Part shown: positions 33,148 through 42,406 of the stretch, in pieces
Position numbering within the stretch: the stretch's first letter is position 1
Layout of the letters: each line of letters opens with the position of its first letter
Assembly (NCBI GenBank): GCA_003213625.1
Contig: QCMT01000001.1
Span: forward strand, 305,568 to 369,567
Length of the DNA stretch: 64,000 nucleotides
Reading direction: 5' to 3'
Source: OCS155 cluster bacterium AG-422-J23
GTDB taxonomy: Bacteria > Actinomycetota > Acidimicrobiia > Actinomarinales > Actinomarinaceae
The notes under the pieces: model-generated
Databases searched by the model: none
The model's input: the letters and a program-made list of their open reading frames with translations, nothing else
What the model was told of the DNA's origin: nothing
Made by a program: the position numbers and the translations under genes

Positions 33148-34377
33148 ATGGATAACTTTGAGAAATACACTTTTTTATTAACTAAAAATAAAGATTTTCA
33201 AAAACTTTTTTATGCCAAGTTTATAACTTATATGGGTGACTGGTTTTTAACAGTTCCACTTTTAAGCATTATTTATGAATTAACCAATAGTCCGTTGATA
33301 ACTTCAATTGTTCTTGTAGTACAAAGTGCTCCCTATGTCATACTCGGTAGTTTTGGAGGATATCTAGCTGATAAATTCGACAGAAAAGTTGTAATTGCTG
33401 TTTCAGAATTTCTATCGGGATGTGCTGTCTTATTGATTATGTATTCTGTATCTACGGAAAATGTATTATTTATCCTTATTTCTTTTTCCTTTTTAGGCGT
33501 TGTAAATTGTGCTTATATGCCTGCTTCAGACGCTGCCCTGCCAAATGTAGTATTAAGAGAAAATTTACCAGAAGCAAATGTACTTAATTTCTCAACTTGG
33601 GGAATTGCTGCTGGACTTGGAGCTGGACTTGGAGGATTTTTATCTGAATTTTTATCAAGAAATCAATTGTTCACCATAAACTTTCTGTCTTTTATGTTCT
33701 CAGCATTCCTTGTATTTCTAATTAAAACAAACTTAAATGAAAATTCAGGAAATGTTGACAATAGCAATAGAGTTAAATTTCGAGATGGACTTAATTTTGT
33801 TTTATCAGATAAAAAAATATTCTATTTAACTGTAACAAAAGGAATGTTTGGTATCTCAGCTGCTGGCTTACTTTCTTTGTTTACAATACTTTCATTAGAC
33901 ATATACAACACTGGTGATTTTGGAGCAGGTTTAATGTGGAGTGCTCGTGGCGTTGGTGCATTTATAGGGCCAGTAATGTTTAGGTACTTTTTTGGAAAAA
34001 CAGATCAGAAACTTCTTTCAACTATTGGTCCCTGCATAATGATCTGGGGTATTTTCTACTTTCTAATAACCTTCTCACCTAGCTTATATATAACAACTCT
34101 TCTTCTTGTCCTAGGTCACTGTGGTGGAGGTGCACAATGGGCTTTTTCATCTTACGGTATACAAATTTTGACCCCTGATAATATTCGAGGACGAATTGCA
34201 GGTTTGGATTACTCTTTTTATTTTTTAATGTTTACAAACTCAAATCTTATTATTGGATACTTGGCTACTCAGTATGACGTCTTAACTTTATTTAAAATAT
34301 TTCCAACTTTAGGATTTTGCGTTGGACTTTTTTGGTTTATTAGAACAAGATCTTTCTGGAAAACAATCGAAAGTTAA
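33148..34377 (+). CDS. MFS transporter (MFS_3 family)
   Basis: A 409-residue major facilitator with about twelve spans. The loop-2 motif [13 protein letters not shown] (GxxxDxxxRK) is clear, and the [25 protein letters not shown] block is common in MFS_3 exporters. RGRIAG in the second half mirrors the RGRALALRG of the other MFS protein of this window, although overall similarity is modest. Substrate unknown. The 3' end overlaps convergent umuC by 4 bases. Confidence 0.88.
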   Translation: MDNFEKYTFLLTKNKDFQKLFYAKFITYMGDWFLTVPLLSIIYELTNSPLITSIVLVVQSAPYVILGSFGGYLADKFDRKVVIAVSEFLSGCAVLLIMYSVSTENVLFILISFSFLGVVNCAYMPASDAALPNVVLRENLPEANVLNFSTWGIAAGLGAGLGGFLSEFLSRNQLFTINFLSFMFSAFLVFLIKTNLNENSGNVDNSNRVKFRDGLNFVLSDKKIFYLTVTKGMFGISAAGLLSLFTILSLDIYNTGDFGAGLMWSARGVGAFIGPVMFRYFFGKTDQKLLSTIGPCIMIWGIFYFLITFSPSLYITTLLLVLGHCGGGAQWAFSSYGIQILTPDNIRGRIAGLDYSFYFLMFTNSNLIIGYLATQYDVLTLFKIFPTLGFCVGLFWFIRTRSFWKTIES

Positions 34378-35639
34378 TCAACTTTAGGAATGTCTATCAA
34401 TTTGGTTGTGTAAGCAGCTGATTTTCTATCAGCTCGCATTTTCCAGTTTTTTTGAATTCCCTGTGCTCCCATAAATAGAGTTCCATTTCCAAATCTATCA
34501 TTTAACTGGTCTAGTGAATCCATGAGAATATCGGATCTCTCATAATTCTCATGCTCATAGAAGCTGAACTGTTCATATTTGGCATCAGATATATCCAAGA
34601 GTATTACGCCTATTTTCTGATACTCATAATTTGGCAAAAAAAGTTTATTTGTTAATCTTTTCGCTTCTTTGATTATTTTTGAAGTATTACTAGTTGGAAT
34701 TGTAAAGAAAGAGCTCATTCCATTGCTATATTTTCTTTCATCTTCTATAAATGGACTTGTTCTTAAAAATACGTGAATACCTCCAGCTCTTGAATTCTGA
34801 GCTCGTAACTTTTCACAAGCTCTTGCAACGTATGTTGAAACAGCTTCTTCAAGCTCATATACTTTTGTTACTTTTTTCCCAAACGACTTTGAAGAAATTA
34901 TGTTTTTCTTATTTTTAACTTCTTCAATTTGCATACATGATATGCCATTTAGCTCATGATAGATTCTCTCTCCTACAATGCTCAGAGTCTTTCGTATCTG
35001 TCTTGGATCTCCTGTTGAGAGTTCATATGCTGAATTGATACCAATTTTTCTTAGTCTTCTACCCCATCTTGTTGAGATACCCCATATATCTTCTAGTTCG
35101 AGGTCTTTTAGAACTCTTACTCTCTCTGACTCTTCACGTATATCAAAGACATTTGATTCCTCATATTTTTTTGCTTGTCTGTTTGCAGCTTTTGCCAGGG
35201 TTTTTGAGGGTCCAATACCAATCGAGATTGGTATCCCTGTCCACTGCTTTATTAGTCTCCGTATTTCATTTGCTGTCTCCGTTAAGTCGCAATAATAAAA
35301 CTTGCTAATATCTAAAAAAGCTTCATCAATTGAATAGATTTCGATGTCTCCAACTATTGATCGTAAAGATGTCATTACTCTTGCTGACATGTCTCCATAA
35401 AATGTATAGTTCGATGAAAATACATGGACATTGTTTCTCTTTATCAATTGTTCATATTTAAATAGTGGAGCACCCATTGGAATGCCTAACGCTTTTGCCT
35501 CGTTTGATCTTGCAACAATACATCCATCGTTGTTTGAGAGAACAACGATAGGTTTTCCTTCCAGTTTTGGATTAAACACCCTCTCACAAGATGCGTAAAA
35601 GTTATTACAATCGACTAAAGCAAAAATTTTATTTTTCAT
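34374..35639 (-). CDS. umuC: Y-family DNA polymerase V subunit UmuC
   Basis: A 421-residue translesion polymerase. The start [19 protein letters not shown], the [16 protein letters not shown] block and [11 protein letters not shown] (catalytic SIDE, with the two acidic metal ligands) are UmuC hallmarks. It ends with the UmuC C-terminal (DUF4113) region [13 protein letters not shown]. With cleaved UmuD it forms Pol V, copying past damaged bases. It is divergent from umuD, sharing a 58-base region with a strong palindrome, unlike the usual umuDC operon. Confidence 0.95.
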   Translation of the reverse strand: MKNKIFALVDCNNFYASCERVFNPKLEGKPIVVLSNNDGCIVARSNEAKALGIPMGAPLFKYEQLIKRNNVHVFSSNYTFYGDMSARVMTSLRSIVGDIEIYSIDEAFLDISKFYYCDLTETANEIRRLIKQWTGIPISIGIGPSKTLAKAANRQAKKYEESNVFDIREESERVRVLKDLELEDIWGISTRWGRRLRKIGINSAYELSTGDPRQIRKTLSIVGERIYHELNGISCMQIEEVKNKKNIISSKSFGKKVTKVYELEEAVSTYVARACEKLRAQNSRAGGIHVFLRTSPFIEDERKYSNGMSSFFTIPTSNTSKIIKEAKRLTNKLFLPNYEYQKIGVILLDISDAKYEQFSFYEHENYERSDILMDSLDQLNDRFGNGTLFMGAQGIQKNWKMRADRKSAAYTTKLIDIPKVD

Positions 35640-35656
35640 TCTTTATTTATTTCTTT

Positions 35657-35674
35657 GAATACTGTACACTATTC
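35657..35674. promoter_or_regulatory. Palindromic operator candidate between umuC and umuD
   Basis: GAATACTGTACACTATTC is an 18-bp palindrome with one mismatched pair, centred on TGTACA. It sits midway between the divergent start codons. It does not fit the GAAC-N4-GTTC LexA box seen at recA and lexA, although the TACTGTA half recalls the E. coli LexA site. It should control both genes together. Confidence 0.6.
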
Positions 35675-35697
35675 TAAGATAAAAGAAAGACATTTTT

Positions 35698-36213
35698 ATG
35701 CCAAAAGGTGGAGCAAGAAAAGGAGCAGGAAGGCCTAGAGGTCAAGGCAAGTATGGCGAGGTAACTAAAGCGATTCGCGTACCCGAAAGTAAAGTTAAGT
35801 ACATTTCAGAAATAGTAAGTAAAGGCCTTTACGAAATTCCTCTATACGGAGACCGAGTTGCAGCAGGCTTCCCATCCCCTGCAGATGACTACTTAGAAGA
35901 CAAGATTGACCTCAACCAATATCTAGTAAAACATCCTGCATCAACATTTTTGGTAAGGGCATCAGGAAATTCAATGATAAACGCTGGAATATTCCCAAAT
36001 GATATTTTGGTAGTCGATAAAAGCATCAAAGCCGAAAATGGAAATGTGGTAATAGCAATAATTGATGGTGAGCTAACTGTAAAAAGATACATTAAAAAAA
36101 GATCATCAGTTGTCTTGCAACCTGAGAATGAAGACTATGAGCCTATAGAGTTGAATGGAAAAAGTGAAGCACAAATCTGGGGTGTTGTTACCAGCGTAAT
36201 TCATGACCTTTAA
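35698..36213 (+). CDS. umuD: UmuD-like S24 peptidase, Pol V accessory subunit
   Basis: A 171-residue UmuD. The self-cleavage site is Ala56-Gly57 (VAAGFPSPADDY), the nucleophile Ser92 is in SGNSMI, and the general-base Lys129 is in LTVKRY. The N-terminus is longer than in E. coli UmuD and begins GGARKGAGRPRG, a basic stretch found in many cyanobacterial and environmental UmuD/LexA-like proteins that might touch DNA. After RecA-aided cleavage it joins UmuC. Its divergent placement and basic N-terminus raise the possibility that it also regulates its own promoter. Confidence 0.92.
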   Translation: MPKGGARKGAGRPRGQGKYGEVTKAIRVPESKVKYISEIVSKGLYEIPLYGDRVAAGFPSPADDYLEDKIDLNQYLVKHPASTFLVRASGNSMINAGIFPNDILVVDKSIKAENGNVVIAIIDGELTVKRYIKKRSSVVLQPENEDYEPIELNGKSEAQIWGVVTSVIHDL

Positions 36214-37476
36214 TCATGAATCAAGATCAAATTTATAAATACCTTTTGCCATTAATGAAGTTTCTTGTTCAGATAAATTAAAATAAATCTCATTTTTAAT
36301 CTCACTAAATAACTCTTTGTTTACTGCATATACGGCGTCAACAACAACAGACGCTTCTTTATATTTTTCTGAAGAAACTAATGAGTTTAAGAATTCAAGT
36401 AAATTATCTTCTCCTCCGGCCATGTCAATATAGGTTTTTCCTATTTCATTAAGAGCAGGAGGTTTTAATTCCGATGGAGTTCCTGAGTACCAACCTCCAT
36501 ATTGTCTCCATACAGAATTAATTAGAAATTTGAAGTCATCATATACAGAAACTAAATATGGCTGTTGAAATTCAGGAGGAAGTGATAATTTTGAATGAAT
36601 TTCTCGAAGAGAATGTCCACTATTCATCAATGATAAAACATTGTCCTCAATCCACAACATACAATTACTTGTATCAAGAAGTACTTTAGTAATTTCTTTT
36701 TTTCCTTTGATCAATGGACCATGACCAGGAAAAAGATATTCCGAATTTAATTCAGACATTTTTTTAAGCACTTCTCCCCACGAACCCACATATCTTTGAG
36801 ATTTGGATGGATTTCCAGCATTCGGTAAGGACCATATAAAAAAATCACCTGTGAATAGAGCATTGTCTTTTTCTGAATAAATATAGGTTGCATCATCAGT
36901 TTCACCTTTCCCGTGAAACAACTTCAGTACGGAATTGTTAAATTCAAGTTCATAACTATCATCGTATGTTGTATCAGGATAAGTAAATTCATTAGGAAAA
37001 ACCGGAGAAGGTAATCCAAACTGTCTTTGGTTAATAATACCGTTATATCCAATAGTTTTTTTATAGCGATCAAACCTATTAACAATATTTTTATGACCAA
37101 TAACTTCTGTGTTGCTATTCTCAAATGCATTAATGATGTAATCAGTACCCGTAACGTGATCTACATGCCCATGGGTATAAATAATAAATTCCACATTTTC
37201 AATTCCCCATTCCTTTAATTTACTTACAACTTGAACAGATGAAACTCCCATACCTGTATCTATTAACAATGCAGATGTATCATCTTTAAAAGCAGCTACA
37301 TTCCCAAAATTTTTTATGAAAGCTAAATTTTTATTAACTTCAAACAACTCAACATTGAAACCCTCTTGAATACTTACCTGATTAGGCAATGTTTTTTTTG
37401 TTAAAAAACTTTTTGATAAATCAATAGGATTGTAGTTATTATCTGTATTCACAAACTGTAGTCCTTCTAAACTCAT
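36214..37476 (-). CDS. MBL-fold metallo-hydrolase
   Basis: A 420-residue metallo-beta-lactamase-fold protein. The metal-binding motif THGHVDHVTG (HxHxDH) is complete, and later HGKGETDDATY, FTGDF and FPGHGPLI supply the remaining histidine and aspartate ligands. A helical C-terminal extension of about 130 residues follows, similar in placement to alkyl-sulfatase-type proteins. Substrate unknown. Its start lies within the last 38 bases of the upstream DUF1254-like gene, implying coupling; a start further inside is possible. Confidence 0.87.
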   Translation of the reverse strand: MSLEGLQFVNTDNNYNPIDLSKSFLTKKTLPNQVSIQEGFNVELFEVNKNLAFIKNFGNVAAFKDDTSALLIDTGMGVSSVQVVSKLKEWGIENVEFIIYTHGHVDHVTGTDYIINAFENSNTEVIGHKNIVNRFDRYKKTIGYNGIINQRQFGLPSPVFPNEFTYPDTTYDDSYELEFNNSVLKLFHGKGETDDATYIYSEKDNALFTGDFFIWSLPNAGNPSKSQRYVGSWGEVLKKMSELNSEYLFPGHGPLIKGKKEITKVLLDTSNCMLWIEDNVLSLMNSGHSLREIHSKLSLPPEFQQPYLVSVYDDFKFLINSVWRQYGGWYSGTPSELKPPALNEIGKTYIDMAGGEDNLLEFLNSLVSSEKYKEASVVVDAVYAVNKELFSEIKNEIYFNLSEQETSLMAKGIYKFDLDS

Positions 37477-37978
37477 CTAATTTAGAGATCTCATCTGCTG
37501 TATTAACTAATAGTCTCCAAAAAACTGTTCCTTTATTTGTTGTTTTTATTTTTTTTATTTCTTCATTTTGGTTATTTGAGCTTGTTACCAAAAATTCATA
37601 CCTTTCATTTTCTATTTGTAAATTATTAATTTTAAACTCAACAGTTGTATTGTTATTGTGCACATGTACAACCCAGTAACGTTCATCTTCTGGTACGGGC
37701 ATAGATACAAATAAATCCCCATTAGCTAAGTCATATCTGCACATGGTGTACATAAAATCATAATTTGGCATTCTTGTTGAGGATCTTTTAGAGATACAAA
37801 CCTGATCTAAATATCCAATTATACCGTCATAAGTATCCTCACAGCCGTCGAAGGGATTTTCGATAGCATCAGCAATATTCCTATCCAATTGATTCATAAC
37901 TATATATGGACCCATAAAAATTAAAAAAACGTGGGTGATCAAAGCAACTATTGAAATTTTTATAGTCCAACTTTTCAT
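37439..37978 (-). CDS. DUF1254/DUF1214-like membrane-anchored protein
   Basis: A 179-residue protein with an N-terminal membrane anchor (about residues 7-28) and a domain containing YDFMYTMCRYDLANGDLFVSMPV and ERYWVVHVHNN. These resemble the DUF1254 pattern (NxDTLYSxAWLDL...PDxxRYYVVQ). The upstream partner carries the DUF1214 half; the two domains are fused in one protein in many bacteria. The start overlaps the partner's stop by 4 bases. Function of the family is not established. Confidence 0.7.
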   Translation of the reverse strand: MKSWTIKISIVALITHVFLIFMGPYIVMNQLDRNIADAIENPFDGCEDTYDGIIGYLDQVCISKRSSTRMPNYDFMYTMCRYDLANGDLFVSMPVPEDERYWVVHVHNNNTTVEFKINNLQIENERYEFLVTSSNNQNEEIKKIKTTNKGTVFWRLLVNTADEISKLDEFRRTTVCEYR

Positions 37979-38610
37979 TTACAACCTTCATTGATAATGC
38001 TTGCGACAGGAATCGATATTGGATTTTCATAATAATTTAAGTTAGGTCCGTAAATTCTATAAATTAAGGTGAAATCATTTCCAAAATGACTTAATGTTCC
38101 ATTTTGATTAATTAGATTATTATCTATTTTTATTATGTAATTTTCACCAATTATCGATGTAAGCTCGCTTCCATTTGTAACTTGAGCAAACAAATCATCA
38201 AAAGTTGGTTCATCAAATAAGCTATTAGGATCTTGTAGATAATAGTTATCATTTCCATAAATTGCATAACTCCAGTACCGTGCATCAGGAACTTCTCCTG
38301 ATAGTGTGTAGCTGCAATTACCAGACAGTGACTCTCCCCCGTCATCAAAACTTGTCTGCAGATAAATAACTTCGGGACTAGCGCTAGGTAGTAATCCTAA
38401 TAATGAAACATAAGCCCTTTGCCAAATATTTTGAGACTCTAATCCGTAATCAAGATAATAATTCCACTGATTAATAGCATCTTTCCCAAAACCGGTTAGG
38501 AATGCGGCTGTAGATGTTGGTCTTGTAAATGGTAGAAAACTTACGATTCCGATAATTATTCCAACAATATATGGAAAAGACTTATTGATAGTTTTTCTCA
38601 TCATATACAT
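37975..38610 (-). CDS. DUF1214 domain protein, membrane-anchored
   Basis: A 211-residue protein with an N-terminal membrane span (about residues 10-30, PYIVGIIIGIVSFLPF) and a C-terminal DUF1214 motif (DARYWSYAIYGNDNYYLQDP). It pairs with the DUF1254-like gene just downstream, with an ATGA overlap. The pair probably forms one envelope complex. No enzymatic role is known. Confidence 0.75.
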   Translation of the reverse strand: MYMMRKTINKSFPYIVGIIIGIVSFLPFTRPTSTAAFLTGFGKDAINQWNYYLDYGLESQNIWQRAYVSLLGLLPSASPEVIYLQTSFDDGGESLSGNCSYTLSGEVPDARYWSYAIYGNDNYYLQDPNSLFDEPTFDDLFAQVTNGSELTSIIGENYIIKIDNNLINQNGTLSHFGNDFTLIYRIYGPNLNYYENPISIPVASIINEGCK

Positions 38611-38638
38611 ATTAATTTAAGTTTTTTAGGCTTGATAG

Positions 38639-38676
38639 TTACTTTGAAGTAAATAAGAAAATTTTAATCATGATTA
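38639..38676. promoter_or_regulatory. Two adjacent palindromes in the divergent DUF1214 / dehalogenase promoter region
   Basis: TTACTT-TG-AAGTAA (38639-38652) and the perfect TAATCATGATTA (38665-38676) lie in the 79 bases between the two divergent genes. Either could be a regulator binding site; AT-rich sequence makes chance palindromes fairly common. Confidence 0.35.
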
Positions 38677-38689
38677 CTAAAATATAATC

Positions 38690-39589
38690 ATGTCAATTTT
38701 AAAAACAGATTTAACTTTATTTGAAAATCTTAGTGATTGGAAATTTAAAGAAAATTTCACAACTGTAACTTCAGAATTTGGAGAATTGGATATTCATTTT
38801 GTTGATGAAAATTCTACTAGTGATGAATGTGTTCTTCTTTTACATGGGAATCCTACTTGGGGATATCTATACAGAAACATGATCGATCCATTAAAAGAGA
38901 ATGGATACCGAGTAGTTGTTCCTGATTTACCTGGATTTGGAAAATCTGATAAATTTTCAGTGAGGTATAACTATTCCTATGAAGGATTTGTAGATTGGAT
39001 GTCACAATTTATTGAGAATACTGATTTAAAAAATATTACACTTTTTTGTCAAGACTGGGGTGGCTTGATAGGTTTAAGACTTGCGGCAAAGTATGGTGAT
39101 AGATTTGAAAAAATTGTTGCTGCAAATACAGGACTGCCAACTGGCAAAGCTCCTTTAAGCGAAGGGTTTGCCGTGTTTCGTGAATTTTTACAGATAAAAC
39201 CAGACCTTCATGTTGGCGGACAGGTAAGAAATGGGACGACAAAAGGAATAGATGAAAATGCCCTTGCTGCATACAATGCTCCATTTCCAGATGATGATCA
39301 CAAACAAGGAGTTAGACAATTTCCAAACTTAGTTCCAGGGACACCTAGAACTCCAAGTGCGGAACCAAATAAAGAAGCCTGGAAAATATTAAGAGAATGG
39401 AAAAAACCATTTTTATGCGCATTTAGCGATAAGGACCCAATATTTTCTGGTGTTGAAAATTCATTTTATAAGTTAATTCCTGGGTGCAAAGACATGCCTC
39501 ATGTAACAATTGAAAATGCCGGACATTTTTTACAAGAAGATCAACCAAATGCTTGCGTTGAAGCGATTCTTTCAATAAAAGATATCTAA
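38690..39589 (+). CDS. Haloalkane dehalogenase-like alpha/beta hydrolase
   Basis: A 299-residue alpha/beta hydrolase. The oxyanion/halide region is HGNPTW at 52-57. The nucleophile elbow is CQDWGG with Asp122 and the following halide-stabilising Trp123. The final histidine is in ENAGHFLQED, and the acid is probably in SDKDPIF. An aspartate nucleophile followed by Trp is the haloalkane dehalogenase pattern and separates it from ordinary serine hydrolases. It would release halide from short haloalkanes, which are common in seawater. The 3' end overlaps the convergent methyltransferase by 4 bases. Confidence 0.85.
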   Translation: MSILKTDLTLFENLSDWKFKENFTTVTSEFGELDIHFVDENSTSDECVLLLHGNPTWGYLYRNMIDPLKENGYRVVVPDLPGFGKSDKFSVRYNYSYEGFVDWMSQFIENTDLKNITLFCQDWGGLIGLRLAAKYGDRFEKIVAANTGLPTGKAPLSEGFAVFREFLQIKPDLHVGGQVRNGTTKGIDENALAAYNAPFPDDDHKQGVRQFPNLVPGTPRTPSAEPNKEAWKILREWKKPFLCAFSDKDPIFSGVENSFYKLIPGCKDMPHVTIENAGHFLQEDQPNACVEAILSIKDI

Positions 39590-40278
39590 GTTGTAGCTAC
39601 ACCCCAATAGTTATATCCTAAAAAGCGTTGTGTGCCCGGTAAGTACATTGCATCTAATTCTTGTAAATTAAAATCATTACTCTTCAATAACGAAGGCATA
39701 TCTCTATTTAAATGACATCCTCCAGCAATAGCAGGCCAGAAAAAATCAATACCGTTTTGGAACATTGCGACACCTTTTGATGGAGCAATACCGTGTTCAC
39801 AGAATAAGAATTTACCTTCAGGTTTTAGAACTCTATAGATCTCTTTAAGTGAAAGTGATGGGTTTGGAATAGAACAGAGTGTATATGTTGAAATTACAGT
39901 ATCAATAGAATTATCAGGCAGTGGAATTTCCTCAGCTGTTGTTATTAGAAAATCGATTGGAATGTTTACTTTGTCAGCATTTTTTTGTGCAATCTTATTT
40001 AACTCTGCAGAAGGATCTACTCCAATAATTTTAGTTACTTTATTAGGATCATAAAATTGTATATTTATACCTGGTCCAATTCCTATTTCAAGAACTTCAC
40101 CTGATGCTCCAGGTATGACTTTTTTTCTTTGATACATTGTTGGCTTAGACGAGCATCCCCTATTAATTGTGTTTGGAAGAACCTTTTTTTCATACCAAGA
40201 TTTACTAATCAATCGAGCTATTGGTGCAAATATAAATAAAACAAATGATGATTGAATGTAATAAATTGCTTTTTTCAT
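39586..40278 (-). CDS. Class I SAM-dependent methyltransferase
   Basis: A 230-residue protein with an N-terminal hydrophobic stretch and the methyltransferase-11 core: EVLEIGIGPGINIQFY (motif I), IIGVDPSAELN, and STYTLCSIPNPSLSLKEIYRVLKPEGKFLFCEHG. The closing CHLNRDMPSLLKSNDF resembles thiol/phospholipid methyltransferase-like (METTL7-type) proteins. The substrate is uncertain. Its ATG shares a base with the stop of a tiny upstream zinc-ribbon gene. Confidence 0.85.
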   Translation of the reverse strand: MKKAIYYIQSSFVLFIFAPIARLISKSWYEKKVLPNTINRGCSSKPTMYQRKKVIPGASGEVLEIGIGPGINIQFYDPNKVTKIIGVDPSAELNKIAQKNADKVNIPIDFLITTAEEIPLPDNSIDTVISTYTLCSIPNPSLSLKEIYRVLKPEGKFLFCEHGIAPSKGVAMFQNGIDFFWPAIAGGCHLNRDMPSLLKSNDFNLQELDAMYLPGTQRFLGYNYWGVATT

Positions 40279-40388
40279 TAATACCTTAGAATTATTCTAC
40301 TTTTACATTTTGGACATTGCGATAAAAATGAGACATACTCAGTTAGTTTTGTTCTTTTCCATTTATGTTTACATTTAATACATTTCAT
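40278..40388 (-). CDS. 36-residue zinc-ribbon microprotein
   Basis: A 36-codon ORF whose product has two CxxC pairs, Cys3/Cys6 (MKCIKC) and Cys25/Cys28 (CPKC), separated by 18 residues: a minimal zinc ribbon. It is rich in Lys and Arg. Its TAA overlaps the ATG of the methyltransferase gene (TAATG), so it appears to be a coupled upstream gene. I know no family for it. The paired cysteines in so short an ORF are unlikely by chance. Confidence 0.6.
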   Translation of the reverse strand: MKCIKCKHKWKRTKLTEYVSFLSQCPKCKSRIILRY

Positions 40389-40412
40389 TATTTTTCTAAT
40401 AATATTAACTAA

Positions 40413-41261
40413 ATGGAAATTAATTCATTTTTTTTAGATTTAGTACCCTACCTAATTCCACTCCTTATGATTGGGGTTGGTACTGATTTAGATATTGAAA
40501 GTTTTAAAAATTTAATAACAAATTCCAAAAGCTCAATTGTAGGGCTTCTAATTCAAGTTACACTTTTACCAATTGTTGGAATAGTTACAAGTTTGTTCAT
40601 TGATAATCAATCAGTAGCAATCGGAATAATTGTAATAATGTGTGCACCAGGCGGTCATATATCTTCAATGTATTCATCATTAATGAAAGGCAATGTTGCC
40701 CTCACTACATCGCTTACAATCGTGACTCAACTTATTGCGTTTGCGACTATACCTTTTTGGCTAAATGTTGCATCTATATTTAATGATAAAGTTGGGGTAC
40801 AAGTACAAATTGACTCAACAGAATTATTAATAGAGTTACTTTATCTTGTTTTAATTCCTGTAATTATTGGGATGGTTATAAAATATTATTTCCCCGAGAA
40901 AGCAACAAACTCCCAACCAAATATTAAAAAAGTTTTTACTGTTATTACATTAATTCTTGCTATAGGTGTACCAATAGAATTAAATGATGTTCTTGTAGAT
41001 ATTTTCAAATCATCATTTATATTTGTAGTTTTAAATCTGTTAACAATATTCGTAGGAATTAATCTTGTATCAAAAATAACAAAAATTAGTGATGAAGACA
41101 GAAAAGGAATCATTGCTGAGGGTACATTACAAAATTTCCCAATAGCCGCCGCTGTAGCATCATTATTAGGGTTAAATATCATTACGATTGTTGCTTTAAG
41201 CTATTTCTTGATAAGTTCTATAATCGTTGGTTTTTACGCAGTATATAAAAGTAGAAGTTAA
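40413..41261 (+). CDS. Bile acid:sodium symporter (BASS) family transporter
   Basis: A 282-residue membrane protein with about nine spans. The pattern IPLLMIGVGTDLDIESF, then IIVIMCAPGGHISSMYSSLMKGNVALTTSLT (the crossover/ion-binding region of BASS proteins), and later EGTLQNFPIAAAVASLLG fits the BASS/ASBT family. Members import organic anions such as keto acids or pantoate with Na+. The ligand here is unknown. Confidence 0.82.
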   Translation: MEINSFFLDLVPYLIPLLMIGVGTDLDIESFKNLITNSKSSIVGLLIQVTLLPIVGIVTSLFIDNQSVAIGIIVIMCAPGGHISSMYSSLMKGNVALTTSLTIVTQLIAFATIPFWLNVASIFNDKVGVQVQIDSTELLIELLYLVLIPVIIGMVIKYYFPEKATNSQPNIKKVFTVITLILAIGVPIELNDVLVDIFKSSFIFVVLNLLTIFVGINLVSKITKISDEDRKGIIAEGTLQNFPIAAAVASLLGLNIITIVALSYFLISSIIVGFYAVYKSRS

Positions 41262-41289
41262 TCATCTTTACTGTTCAATAATTAATATT

Positions 41290-41826
41290 TTAACTTTTTG
41301 AGAAAAGAACAACTTCGTTCAAAGGTATATGACTAGCTGTATGAGATCCGTAAAATGCCTTTTCAACAGTCCCATTTTCATCAATAAGTATATCTGCTGG
41401 TAAACCTAGAAATGCTCCACTCATATTAGAAGCTGGGTTATATCCTTTTAAAAGAGCTTTAAAAAAGCGATCTACTCTAATTGTTATACCAAATAAAAAT
41501 CTTAGGAAACTGTTTTGAACCTCAAACTTATCAAAATATATACGATCATCATCACAGAGAATTGTTATTTCACCATCATGTTTTTTTGAATTTTTTACTA
41601 AATCATTAAAGTCACAATCAAATATTGCAATTGGAACAAAATTATCTCCGAATTCACTTTTTTTAGAAATAATTTCATTTATTCGTAAATGGCAAAATGG
41701 ACATGAAGAATATCTATAGAAAGATATCATAGCTTTCTTTCCTTTTATTGTTTCAAGATTGAATGTGGAACCATCTACAGAAGGTAGAGTTAATTCGTTA
41801 ATTAAATCTCCTTTTTTTAATTTCAT
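41290..41826 (-). CDS. Peroxiredoxin-like (AhpC/TSA) protein
   Basis: A 178-residue thioredoxin-fold protein. The N-terminal strand is followed by the redox motif YSSCPFCHLRINE with a CxxC pair (Cys-Pro-Phe-Cys), as in peroxiredoxin-like AhpC/TSA-2 proteins. The LPADILIDENGTVEKAFYG block supplies the cis-Pro region. Both cysteines are encoded normally, unlike the TGA-containing thioredoxin-like gene at 17.6 kb. Likely a cytosolic thiol peroxidase or reductase. Confidence 0.82.
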   Translation of the reverse strand: MKLKKGDLINELTLPSVDGSTFNLETIKGKKAMISFYRYSSCPFCHLRINEIISKKSEFGDNFVPIAIFDCDFNDLVKNSKKHDGEITILCDDDRIYFDKFEVQNSFLRFLFGITIRVDRFFKALLKGYNPASNMSGAFLGLPADILIDENGTVEKAFYGSHTASHIPLNEVVLFSKS

Positions 41827-41899
41827 ATAAATCCTTTCATCTCTAATAATAATTCAAGGATAAGAAATGATAGATTTTGAGATATTAAATAAATGTGAA

Positions 41900-42406
41900 C
41901 TAATGTCCACCTCGAGGAACACCGCCATATTTCATCCTTGTGTCCCCCATATAAGCGACCCTTTCATCTGGGTTAAGTGTTTTACAATCAATTATCTCAC
42001 CAATAAAAAAAGTGTGAGTTCCTAAGTTAATTTTTTGATCAGTCTTGAGCTCAAACCATACTGTTGCATTATCAAATATTGGAACTGAGTTTTTCGTTAA
42101 AGTTATTGGCTCTTTATTTAAAAAGCCTTCTGAGTACTCAGCAGGTTTTGAAAATTTTACGAAGACTTTTGTATATTCTGGTGAAAACATATTTAATGTA
42201 AAATATTCACTTCTATTCATTAAGTCAAAAGTGACACTTTTATTGTCAATGCCAACTCCAATAAGAGCTGGCTCCATACTTACTTGAGTAATCCAGCTAG
42301 CAGTCATACCATTGAACTCGCCTTCTGCATGACTTCCAATGATGCCAAGAGGACTTGGAATTTTCCAAGTAGATACGTTTATATCTTCATTAGTTACTTC
42401 TGTCAT
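41900..42406 (-). CDS. Flavin reductase (split-barrel, DIM6/NTAB) family protein
   Basis: A 168-residue flavin reductase-like domain. WKIPSPLGIIGSHAEGEFNGMTASWITQVSMEPALIGVGI is the FMN-binding N-terminal block, and THTFFIGEIIDC is the typical dimer strand. Such proteins bind FMN or supply reduced flavin to a partner oxygenase. Its start overlaps the stop of the radical SAM gene by 4 bases, making it third in the LLM-rSAM-flavin reductase operon. Confidence 0.88.
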   Translation of the reverse strand: MTEVTNEDINVSTWKIPSPLGIIGSHAEGEFNGMTASWITQVSMEPALIGVGIDNKSVTFDLMNRSEYFTLNMFSPEYTKVFVKFSKPAEYSEGFLNKEPITLTKNSVPIFDNATVWFELKTDQKINLGTHTFFIGEIIDCKTLNPDERVAYMGDTRMKYGGVPRGGH

